A DNA stretch of 39,993 nt from Leucogyrophana mollusca (lineage: Eukaryota > Basidiomycota > Agaricomycetes > Boletales), in contig MU266577.1 of the NCBI GenBank assembly GCA_021014945.1, positions 1-39,993 on the forward strand. Reading direction: 5' to 3'. A program made the position numbers and the translations under genes. Shown here in pieces: positions 1-9,614 of this stretch. Position 1 is the stretch's first letter; each line of letters starts with the position of its first letter. A model generated the notes under the pieces. The model saw only the letters and a program-made list of their open reading frames with translations. It did no database searches and had not been told where the DNA came from.

Positions 1-1
1 G

Positions 2-92
2 TCCCCATCTCCCAGCCCACCTTGCCAGCGGATGACATCCCCCTGTCCCATCTCCCAGCCCACCTTGCCAGCAGATGACGTCCCCCTGTCCC
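2..92. repeat. 43-bp tandem repeat, about two copies
   Basis: A 43-bp unit beginning CCCATCTCCCAGCCCACCTT occurs at 4-46 and again at 47-89 with only two base differences (positions 30/73 and 37/80), and the start of a third copy is seen at 90-94 before the sequence diverges. It lies at the window edge, so more copies may exist to the left. No reading frame or gene is associated with it. Confidence 0.9.
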
Positions 93-94
93 AT

Positions 95-1080
95 GTATCA
101 TCACATCTGCACCCTCCCTTGTGTGTCCCGTGCTTTGTGTCCCAGTCCCATGCACAGACTCCTTGATTGGTTTCTCTTCCTGGCCTTGAACTTGTGTGTT
201 GGAAATTTATGTGATCATTGACAAAGGCCTCTTCAGGATCGGCCACTATCTCCTGGTTTTCATCAGAGGGCACACAACAGCAATTGACTTATCAACCGCT
301 GGCAAACAAGGTGTTGTCGGTAATCTGCTCCCGACCGGCCGTCCCTTCATTGCCTAACATGGCCCTTAGCTAGGGCGGGTGCCGCCGTCTATATGATTAC
401 CACTGCGTTCTCCGTGTTTGCGTACTTTGGATCCATGTCCCACACGCCTTCATGTCACTCCTAGCAATGATGTCTACACTGCTGACATTTCTATGATCCG
501 TATGCTAGCTGCACCTTATACCACTGTAGCTGGCACACCGAGGAAACAGCGTGCAGTTGATTTATTTGTGCCAGTAGACCCCAACACTTCACCAACCAAG
601 AAACCCTGTCGTTCCTGATTCCCACTCATCAGCCCTTTTTATCTTCCTTTCGTTCAACTTTCTTTTAATAGCCTTTCTTTCAATAGCGACTCTGACATCC
701 TTCGACATCAACACTATCATTTTTTTTCACTGTTTACTCCCTCGTTAGATCAATAATACTTTCCAATAGAAAACTCACTTTTTTTAATGTCATTATCATG
801 CTGGTTTTTGGTTTCTCCATGCTGCGTGACAATGTAACAAGCAAGGTTTCTGCCGGCACCAGTCGGCGGTTCCCGAGTGGTCTGTCAGGGGCTAATTTTC
901 CATACTTAGTAGTAACCCTCATTGGTGCCGCATGTTTGCTGCGCGACTCGGACTTCCTGGTCAGGTGTGGCCTCCTGGATTTGCTCATCTGTTCTTACCC
1001 TGCGACCTGCCCATGAATTGCACACCTAAACCTCTTTATTCACAACCTCGATCCTGAAAGTGAGTGCCCCGGCGTGAAAT
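95..1080. other. Intergenic stretch, no supported gene
   Basis: No open frame here shows recognisable protein similarity or a splice pattern that extends it. A 66-codon frame at 418-618 has an unremarkable sequence and no partner exons. T-rich and pyrimidine-rich tracts near 640-790 look like ordinary fungal intergenic or promoter DNA upstream of the MATH-BTB gene that begins at 1081. Confidence 0.5.
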
Positions 1081-3459
1081 ATGGATAAAACCGATCTTCA
1101 AGAAAGCACTACCATTACCTTTGAGTGGGTACTCCGTGGCCTAAAGAACCTATTCGAGTCAAGGTACGCCTTCTATCCGACTACGACCAACAATTTCCGA
1201 CGGTGAATGTAGCAAGGGAGAGACTAAGTCAAAGGTTACCAAGTCTGTTAGATTTGGAGGTGGGCGCTGGCAGGTATGTGGCTCTGAGTTGCTGTTTCGT
1301 GCTCCAATCCACGACGAGTTCTTTCCGGTGTAGATTCTTTTTTACGCAAATTCTGGTACGGAGGGAGGCGGTCACGTTAGCTTGTACCTCTCATGCGAGG
1401 TACGTTCGCTGGCTCGGAGCTCCGCCCTATAAAGCGTCTCACTGACTTGGACCTGGAACAGCCTACGGCAGAAGAGAAGGATAGTGCGCTTGATGCAAAG
1501 TACGTGAGGGCGGGAGACGCACCCTAGTTTTTGTGATAGGGAATTCTTAATTATTTTCCAGGTGGGTACGCGATGGAGTTTACAAATTCAGCTTTGAGCT
1601 ACGCACGTCAGCTTCTGTTATTCAATGCTTTCTTGTTCTCGACCAACACCACCTTACAGCCTGGGAAAGACCGTCTTATTCAACATCAAAGAGGCTCATA
1701 ACCATTCATTTTCGTCAAAGGCCAGCAACCGCTAATAATCTGCATCACCCACCTTTGCTAATCATTCAGAATACAGACAGCAAACTGGGGATGGTACGTT
1801 ATCCAAGTCTCACGCCTAGACAGCGCTCATCGGTCGCATCAGGGCACAATTTGCGAGGAGGGATCATGTATATTATCACTCGAACGCAGTCAGAGAGCAA
1901 GATGCCTTTCTCATCATATGCACAATCACGTCATCCCCTCAGGCTCCCATACAGCCATCTACAGTGGCAGCACAGCTCGTTCCTAAAGATTACTTAGAGC
2001 GAGTAGGCGGTCTACTGGACGATCCACTCTATTCTGACGTCGAGTTCGTCCTGCCGAGACGGGGGCGGGCCAAAGGCCACAGGAGGATATGGGCAAACAG
2101 AAAGATACTGCAGCGAGCAGATTACTTCCAATCCAGTAGGCTACTCCAACCAGAGCATCGAATGGCTCACTCACCATTGTCATTGGTAGTGTTTGGCTCA
2201 GGTTTTGCAGAGGCGTCATCTGATCAATTAAGTAGCCGGGCTCACTCGGATACAGACGATGGTGGCTCAGATTCCACTTATCTCATGCGTCAATTCAACG
2301 ACTCTGACGACGAAGAGGAAGATGAAGAACTACTTTCAGACACAACGGACGAACCGAGCCTTGATGGTACGGTGGAGGTTCCCAGCTCGGAAGAAGCTAC
2401 TGGTTCTAGCGCTAATCGCTCGGAGTCGACAGCTCCCACTAGTGAGGACGCGCAACCACCGGAAGACAGCGAGGAGCAGCGAAACGTCCGGGCCAAATTG
2501 TCACACCCCTCCACTCCAAGGAGCAGAGAACTTGCCCTTGAAAAGAGCGATGTCGATTGGTCAATCTTGGCGCCGGGGCCACAGGCCATACCTGGACCTA
2601 AGAAACTCCGTGTGGTCATCAGGGATGTTGCTTACACTACGTACAGAGCGGTGCTCTACTATGTGAGAACACCGTCTGGGTGCCATGTTTGCAGATCGTG
2701 ACTCGCTCGTCCCCAGATTTACACAGACGTGATAATATTCGCACCTCTATCGTCATCCTTCAACCCAGCTTCAAGGCCACCAAAACTCTCGGAAACGCTG
2801 GTAACCGCTCCAGCCTCGTCCGAGAGTCAATCAAATCTTCTCGACGGCCAGAAAGCTGCAACCCAAGCCGATCCTCTGGTAACGGTACCATCATCCCGAA
2901 GGGATTGGATCAAGCGGTGGCAACAGTCCCACCCCGAACGACCAGCTCCTTGTTCTGCTAAAGCGGTTTATCGACTAGCGGATAGTATGTCGTCGTAAAT
3001 TTACAATGTAGCTCTCACTAAAAGTTCTTCTAGAGCTCGATCTCGTAGAACTGAAAGAGCGAGCTTCCCAGGTAACAGTTTCACTCACTTTAACATGTAA
3101 ATCCTATTCACCCAGCCTCGTCGCCGCAGCACATTCAGCGGTCTCTTACGGTGGGGAACATTCCATACGAAGTGTTCTCACCATTTTCAGCAACCTTTTC
3201 GGATGTGAGGAAAGTACAAGTTAGCTTCTTCCTGGAACACTGGGGCGAAATTCGTGCATCGGACGCGATGCGTAATGTATGGCAGCAAATTAGAATTGGC
3301 AGACATCCTGGGTTCGAAGAAGGTAGGTGTTGTCATTGAGTTTCGACTGAACTGCACGACTTATGCTACATGCGACTAGTGTGGCCTTACATTGCGCAGC
3401 ATCTCGAATTTAACCCTCGATCCGGCATCACAGGAGAGGGAGACGCTCCAGAAAGCTAG
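1081..3459 (+). CDS. MATH-BTB domain protein
   Basis: Thirteen exons join in frame to 571 residues: 1081-1163, 1213-1273, 1334-1399, 1462-1499, 1562-1606, 1660-1724, 1781-1793, 1843-2135, 2190-2662, 2717-2984, 3034-3071, 3130-3322, 3380-3459. Residues 1-160 form a MATH-like domain (FGGGRWQ, SLYLSCE, WVRDGVYKFSFEL, NWGWAQFARRD). A BTB/POZ domain starts near residue 185 (DPLYSDVEFVL, then ADYFQSMFGSGF). It is interrupted by about 130 acidic and Ser-rich residues (roughly 228-355, including DSDDEEEDEELL) and resumes at VVIRDVAYTTYRAVLYY. MATH-BTB proteins usually act as substrate adaptors of Cullin-3 ubiquitin ligases, and the family is expanded in mushrooms. The acidic insertion is common in fungal members. 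The join after exon 6 needs a GC donor (1724 or 1730) and is the weakest part of the model. The start is the first ATG giving the MATH N-terminus. Confidence 0.88.
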
Positions 3460-4164
3460 GGAATTACCCCTTGAGTATCAAGTTGCAACAGTGACCGAAT
3501 TCTGTAAGATTAGCTCATCCGTTCCTTTTTTTGTTTTCTGGTTGTATACTACGTTAACTCAGAACTGTATTTTGCGCTACCCGCTCTACAGCGTTACCAT
3601 CTCAAGTACAACTTGCTTCATGTCAAGGCGTCTGAGTGGATTCAACGATTTTTTTGGCAGTACAAACGTTTCCTTGCCAGGGGGGGGGACAATCCAAGGG
3701 GCACCTTGTGGGTTGGTAGCGGTTGGCGCAAATAATTCAACCGCGCCCAGCTCCCCGCGCATATGGCGCCGGGCCCGGTCCAACTACCAGCCTCTCACGC
3801 GCCCAAGGTCAAATAAATAAATTCTCTGTCAGGGTGAGTACTTTGAGTTGGTTCACGACCAATTCAATTCACGGGCTAAGAAACATTTCGTAATAACCAA
3901 TTTACCTTCTCTAAGGAGTGCTTTTCATTTTGACGAGGGTCCCGAATTTTTCGCTTAAAATCCGTATGTTGTTGTGTGCCCACCAACACCGCTGAGCGCC
4001 CTTTTAAATCAGCGCCCGATAAATGCCGTCAATGTTGAGAGAAACCCTGTCGGGGACACAACCACGCAACCTCATTTAATGGCTCGTACATCAGTACATC
4101 CTCATCTTGACACTGCCAGTGCCGGTTGATAGAATTCGGCCGAGATGGGCACTAGTTCTCTGTC
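3460..4164. other. Intergenic stretch between MATH-BTB and 7TM genes
   Basis: About 700 bp without a supported gene. It contains a run of nine G near 3679-3687. A 142-codon plus-strand frame (3392-3820) overlaps the last MATH-BTB exon in the wrong frame and has no recognisable domain. The end nearest 4165 should contain the promoter of the membrane protein gene, but I see no clear TATA element. Confidence 0.5.
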
Positions 4165-5402
4165 ATGGAGCACAACTCTGAAAGGTGAGCCTTCTCCGCG
4201 ATACGCTCTAGTCTTTATGCACCACACCTCAGATCACCATCAGCGGTGGTGACTCTTTTGCACAGTACTGCCATCTCCTCCACGTTATTTAGGCTGTCGT
4301 ATCGAGGGTACACCCTTCGGTTTTGGTGGGAAGATGCGTGGGCCACCTTGGCTCTGGTTTCTGATGTGATATGTCTCACCTGTGTGTGGCTGCTGAAGCC
4401 AGTGGGAGGTGTGTCGCCCCCAATCACAATTCAAAAATCCAATAAGCGTTTCTCACTAAGTTGCGACCGCTCACCCTAGAATCACAAAGCATGCCGTTTA
4501 TTAACATTGTCGCGAGTTGGGCCCAGTCCATGGCCTCCACTTGCGTGCTATGGTGAGTGTGTTTTGTAATGCCTGTCTTGCTCGCTCACATCTGGGACAC
4601 GGGACAGGGCAACTCGAATGAGCATAATGTTTGCCATTATTCGAGTCGCCGGCTCTGCGCCAAAAACCCAACGGCTCGCGCTCTGCATATTGGGATTTTT
4701 TGGATTGATGTGGCTCGGTATTCTTGCGCAAAAAATCTATATCTGCGACCTTCAAGGCTGTGTCATGAAACAGTCCCTCGCCATCTCACAACTCATCAGT
4801 AAGTCTCCAAAAAATTGTCCCGATGGTGCTCAGAACGAGCTTCGGTCGTTGCAGCAGATACTATTTCGGACGCAATCCTGGTCGCAATGCCGTTTCGCCT
4901 GTTGCGTGACGTCAAGCTCTCAAATAATCGCCGTATCTTGATATCTTCCGCATTTTCTGCCTCTATTTTGATTACTATCATCACCATCTTTCACTCGGTT
5001 CTTCTTTTTGGAACTCCAACTGCCCTAACCGTCGCTGTCGCTCATGTGAAGGTGGGTCCTTCGTGCATGTTTGAAAATCGGCTGAAGGAACTTGTCGGTT
5101 TTCAGGCTGCAGCCTCCCTGATAGTGTGCAACCTCTTGGTCATCGTCACCTTTATGTATCGGGCTTTCCGTAGGTTCGGCGGTGTCGACCTTGACCATTC
5201 GTTCATCGGCAGCGGGAGACTGGATTTCACCAGCATTGATCTAAATCAACTCACAACGGGGTCTACCGGCGTGGGAGGAGGGGACGAGACAAACGGGGAA
5301 TCATCTGCCCCACAGGAGATCTCACTGGCATGCGTTCTCGCAGAAACGGAGTCGAGCGGATACCACGAGAAGATTTCTGGGAGCGAGTCGGAGCCGTCAT
5401 AG
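4165..5402 (+). CDS. Multi-pass (7TM) fungal membrane protein, PTH11/rhodopsin-like
   Basis: Six exons (4165-4184, 4233-4408, 4480-4552, 4608-4798, 4855-5051, 5106-5402) sum to 954 nt, 317 residues. The product has about six or seven hydrophobic segments. Recognisable family blocks are FWWEDAWATLALVSDVICL, WATRMSIMFAIIRV, LRDVKLSNNRRILI-SAFSASILITIITI and SLIVCNLLVIVTFMYR, followed by a hydrophilic Ser/Glu-rich cytosolic tail of about 85 residues. This pattern matches a large paralogous family of Agaricomycete membrane proteins related to the PTH11/fungal rhodopsin-fold group, proposed to be GPCR-like sensors. No ligand or function can be assigned. The 20-nt first exon was chosen because it supplies an ATG and the correct phase. 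An upstream start cannot be excluded, as the first transmembrane helix looks short. Confidence 0.8.
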
Positions 5403-6250
5403 CAGTTTAGTGAGATTATAGGAATTAATCACTGGCAGTTGTCTAGTCGTCGTGTTGGCGAAATACGGTACAATATTATCGTTGTCGTGAGGTCCTTGCT
5501 ACGCTTTATTCGCATGCCCTTCTGACGGGATCTTCTGGGTTTGCTTGTTTGTTTGATTTTTTATTTCTATACCGCTACAAGGTACAAATTAGAGCTAAGA
5601 CGCAGTTTCCTACTCCCGTATACGCAAGCGTCAGAGGGCGCTCCGGACCGTTACGTAGGAAAGGGATCTTCTGAGTGTATTGGGCGAAAGCATACTCCTG
5701 GAATCGACATAAAACACGTCCAGTTAACTTATGTAAATGCCAGCACTGAATAGATTCGAAGTTGTCTGGATTGGTTCTAAAAAAAGAGGGTGAGTAGTAA
5801 TACACGACATTGGAGAACCCGAGATAACAGAATGTGCCACCTGTCGTTTGTTCCGGCGATCAAGGGTCATTGTATCATGAACCTGAACCAAGCCCTGTGC
5901 ACCAGTCCGTGGACAAATCGTCGAACCAGTTCAGGATCAGTCTGCAACGCTCCCAACAGGAGTCAATTGGTTAGTATCCTCAGGCAGACAACGGAAATAA
6001 TATTGCCAAGCTGGAACATTCGCAAGAAGCCTACTCTATTCGACACTGGTTAGACTGCCATAATCCGTAGTTTCCGTTCCCGCGACGCTCAGCGTCCCGT
6101 CGAAATAGTCTTCGCCATCACTGTCCTCGTCATGTTTCTGTCCCCTCAGAGTAGCAACGCTGGCGCTGAACTGAAGGGGACTTGGACTATGTAGCCCCGC
6201 TACCCCAGTACCTTGATGTGTGTAGACCCTTTGAGTGCGCGAAAGACATA
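5403..6250. other. Intergenic stretch between convergent genes
   Basis: About 850 bp between the 3' ends of the 7TM gene (+) and the GRASP gene (-). Open frames are short and unrelated to known proteins. It probably holds only the two 3' untranslated regions and spacer. Confidence 0.5.
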
Positions 6251-7506
6251 TTATGACTGGGGCGACGAATCACCGTTCAGGGGGCCGTATGCGCGACCGG
6301 GAGTCGGCGTCAGCACGGATGGTCCTGGTGTCGATGATCCTCTTGGCGTCCCAGGTCGTGAGTAGTCACGTCCATGAAAGCTGTCACCGGGCCGGTGGTT
6401 ATCTCCGTCGTAGGCGCCGCGATACATCGCTGAACTATCGTGCGTCGAAAAGTATGGCTGACTCCGTGCTCCTGCGGAGATGTAATGTGCCTCTGGATCC
6501 TGCGAAGCATCAGCAGGCACAAAGAGGTCCTGCTCTTCCAGGTCGCTGTGAGATTCCTGTAAATCGGGGAGCGCTGTTCCCGGCCTACGGTCCGCCGGCT
6601 GGGACGGGATGCGATGCAACAAACCAAACCTGACAAAAATACATTTGAATGCAGCCACGATGCCCTGGGGAATGGAACAAACCCGAAGACGCAGCCTAAT
6701 AGGCCTTCACCACCCCAGTGACGGTTCGGCACCAGAACAACCTCTCTTAGGTTGCTAAAGCAGTGTCAGCGGATCTGGTAATGCGTAATCAGAAGGTCAA
6801 ATGGAAAGACGCACTCGAAGTCATATGAATAAACGTAGACCTGAAGAGGCTTTTCGACATGCTAAGCAATGCACGTTATTGAAACAATCGTATGGACGAC
6901 GGGAAAGATCGTACGGCTTCCACGACATCATAGAAATCATTCTCGGCGGTCAAGACGCCGCCGGACCAACCAATTATCCAATCGCCGTAGGGGACCAGTC
7001 CCGCGCTTTCGGCTGGACTACCTTCAAGGACCTCCAGGACATGCCAGACGCTGTCCATCGCGTTTTCGAATTCGCACATCCGCATACTTAAGCCAAGCAA
7101 GGATGGTTGGGGCGCAGGTTCCGATTCATCATGTGGTATGGACGCGTGCTGTTCAAGTGCCCAGCCTCGCGAAGGAACGATAGGAACCACTATGCAGGAG
7201 CGTTCAAGGTCAGGGAGTCCTAGACACTGTCTTAAAACGAATAAGCTTACCCCTTGTGATGCGTGTTTTACTGTTCCAGACAAGTAGATTTAGCGTCCTT
7301 TCTTCGTGTTGTTCTACTATTCTCTCAAGCTCTGCGGCATCCAAATCATTGTGGTCCGGGAGTTCCTCTCCCTCATTAAATCCAACTATGAAATCAAAGA
7401 AAGGCTCTATCGTTGTCTGGGATGCCGGAGACGAAGGTGTGACGCGCAGAACATGAAGGGCATGAGAAGATTGAGCCTGAGCAGTCGAGGATTGACCTGC
7501 GCCCAT
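6251..7506 (-). CDS. Golgi reassembly stacking protein (GRASP/Grh1 family)
   Basis: Read on the minus strand, five exons (7506-7251, 7189-6915, 6861-6815, 6754-6683, 6629-6251) sum to 1029 nt, 342 residues. GRASP proteins tether Golgi and ER-exit-site membranes and support unconventional secretion. Two tandem PDZ-like GRASP domains are clear. The first contains HVLRVTPSSPASQ, IEPFFDFIVGFN and RTLNLLVWNSK. The second contains SLLGLSMRMC, WHVLEVLEGSPAESAGLVPY, GDWIIGWSGGVL, VYVYSYDFDNLREV, and PNRHWGGEGLLGC followed by the GFGLLHRIP end motif. The C-terminal 120 residues are Ser/Pro/Gly-rich, as in the SPR region of the family. The protein starts MGAGQSS, an N-myristoylation-type signal as in animal GRASPs, which supports this start over an ATG five codons upstream. 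Confidence 0.95.
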
Positions 7507-8137
7507 AGATGATCTCTTCAACAGTCGAAGTTAGAAGGAACAAGAGTACAATGTATGCAAACTCGAGCAAATCCTTGAAGCTGAATGCAAGGCGAACTTC
7601 CTGAACCTCAGCCGAGTCGGGATGTCCACGTGTCTCCCATGTGCCCTCCAGATTAGGCAAGCGAGTAAGTTCAGCGCTTGTACTCACAGCCTTCGAGCTT
7701 CGAGTAGTAGCCAGTAGTGGACTGCGAGTCCAGCCGATGTTCCGCAGGGGCGGGGTTACTTTGTGTGGTACTTGATTAGGATTCACTCGCCTTGATTGTC
7801 AGTCCTAGCCTGGCGTAGAAAGTCTCCTGGCCCTATGTGGCCCTATGTAGGTGGTGTGTATTGTGGTGGATGGGGGGGTCACATTCCACAGGGGTTAGGT
7901 GACTGAGGATCCTTTGATTGGAGAGCTGGAGAGACGTCAAGCAGAATGACGGGGAGGCGGTCGAGGAATTACGTGATTCTATGAAATTACAAGGGGTATT
8001 TTGTTGAGGTGTAGGGCAGGGCTAAGATTAACCCCGCAACTGTGCTGTACTGCGTGATAACAATCCGCCTCTCATCCAGTGGACATGTGGCGAACTATCG
8101 CTGTTGCAGAATGCTCCTATCCACCAGCTAGCTTTGA
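7507..8137. other. Upstream region of the GRASP gene
   Basis: No supported gene. A minus-strand frame at 7394-7786 overlaps the GRASP start out of frame, has a hydrophobic stretch (YIVLLFLLTS), and resembles no known protein, so I treat it as promoter or 5' UTR sequence. G-rich DNA with a repeated CCCTATGTGG motif occurs near 7830-7850. Confidence 0.45.
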
Positions 8138-8422
8138 CTTGACTGGAAAACACCGCCAGAAATTCGACACCCTAAAGAAGAAGAGTGCGCAGACGCTGAA
8201 GGCACAAGGTCGAGGAATATCAATAATGTGTGGGTATTACAGACCGAGCACATGGGGCTTTTCAATATAGACGGAGCAGATCTCCGTTTGAACAAAGTGG
8301 ATGCCGACGGAAGAGGTCCGCCGATTACAATGACAGAGATCTGGGGAAACGAAAACAACTTCTTTCGAGAAAACAGACCCATTCGGAGGAAGTCAGTCAA
8401 CGCTTCTGAAGTCCATCCGTGA
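8138..8422 (+). other. Coding-like fragment of unknown identity
   Basis: An open frame without a useful ATG runs from just after a stop at 8135-8137 to a stop at 8420-8422. Its hydrophilic composition looks protein-like (pieces such as VLQTEHMGLFNIDGADLRLN and PPITMTEIWGNENNFF). A further open frame follows at 8445-8696 in another frame (LRFVVRRDQHGVPHRVVRYG). No clean splice pattern joins them and I do not recognise the family. It could be a lineage-specific gene, a decayed gene or chance. Confidence 0.25.
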
Positions 8423-8764
8423 TGTATCCAAGATCTCACCGACGATGATCCGTCACGCTCTCTGCAGCGGTACCGCGAGAGCTATATCGGCCCCTCTCCC
8501 CTTCTTCCCCACACATCCTTTGCGCTTTGTGGTCAGAAGAGATCAGCATGGGGTGCCACATCGGGTAGTGAGATATGGGTTTGAGTTTGAGTTCATAGCT
8601 ATTGATGGGGAAAGAAAGACACACTCGGCCGAGTCGGTGACACCGGAATTTCAGACGGACTGGACCACAACTGACTCGCGATATCTGCAACGGTGACAAT
8701 CCCTACAATCATTATCTTCGGAAGAGTCCGTGGTCACATTGTGTCGAGCACTGAGTTGGGAATT

Positions 8765-9542
8765 TCAACAATCTAAACCAACGACAGATGTCCGGTAGCC
8801 CCAGCCAATGATTCGCTTCGCACCAATAAAGGGTAGGTGCGACAGAGAACTGCGCTGTTTATGGTGAGAGATCATAACTACCCGCGAGGCATACAAAGCT
8901 AGAGGGGTGGGAGCATCGGCATACTGATAGAATCCATCATCGCCAACGGGAAAGGCCACGTCATAGGTAGTCTTGGCAAAGTTGTGGATAACTTCGGAGA
9001 AAGTCCAGAGCAGATGCGCTGTAGACTTGGTGTCATCGAAAAGTTGTAACGCGTGACGGTGTGCACTTTCGTCAATTTGGATATCAGAATGTCAGGAATC
9101 CTGTGAAAATCCGACGAGACAGTGGTAAAAGAAGCGCAAAGGATACTTGACTTTTGTCGAGAAAAGCCTATCGCGGTGCCTGTGTGCACCATTTCTGGTA
9201 CACTGAAACTGGGCAGTCTGCTCTCGTCTCCCTAGAGTTCCCGGTGGCCACCTTTTGGATCGAAATTCAAATCAGTCTCGACACGCCCGACGAGGCACTC
9301 GGGCATCCTCGTGTCGGATTCCATTAGATGACCGCAAACTGTGAAGCAGATCGAGACAGTAAACCCGAGAGGAGATGCCACAAGAATATGTGCGTCGGTG
9401 GAGAGTGGGATCGGTTGTTTGTAGCTATTTGTGGGCAGTTGCCTTCTCTTCCCTCCCAAATTTTCGTGCGCAAGAGCATTCTAAGTTGCGCTAAGTCGCG
9501 TTCACTGAAGGCGTCGATATTCGCTGCATTGACTGTCTTCAT
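8765..9542 (-). other. Broken or unresolved minus-strand coding-like region
   Basis: Several minus-strand frames are partly contiguous. A frame starting ATG at 9542 begins MKTVNAANIDAFSERDLAQL. Another covers about 9459-9232, continues past a single TAG (9232-9234) to about 9100, and a third, in a different frame, covers about 9090-8765 (includes HLLWTFSEVIHNFAKTTYDV). The joins need a stop to be skipped or a frame change with no convincing intron. The region would be divergently transcribed from the PPR gene at 9615. It may be a decayed gene, but I cannot assign a family. Confidence 0.25.
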
Positions 9543-9614
9543 GCGGCATGCGGTAAGATAACCTACAGCAACGGCCAGAGGATAAACAAACTGATCGGGA
9601 CGAACAGCTAACTT

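Noticed and set aside
418..618. 66-codon plus-strand open frame near the left edge
   Set aside because: No recognisable similarity, no supporting exons, and length expected by chance.
2290..2619. 109-codon minus-strand Ser-rich frame
   Set aside because: It is the antisense shadow of the acidic MATH-BTB insertion.
6310..6732. 140-codon minus-strand open frame over the GRASP gene
   Set aside because: Only its first part is a real exon (MPNRHWGGEGLLGC belongs to GRASP exon 4). The rest reads through an intron and then out of frame.
7394..7786. 130-codon minus-strand frame with a hydrophobic stretch upstream of GRASP
   Set aside because: It overlaps the GRASP start in another frame and has no splice partner. 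Treated as 5' UTR or promoter.
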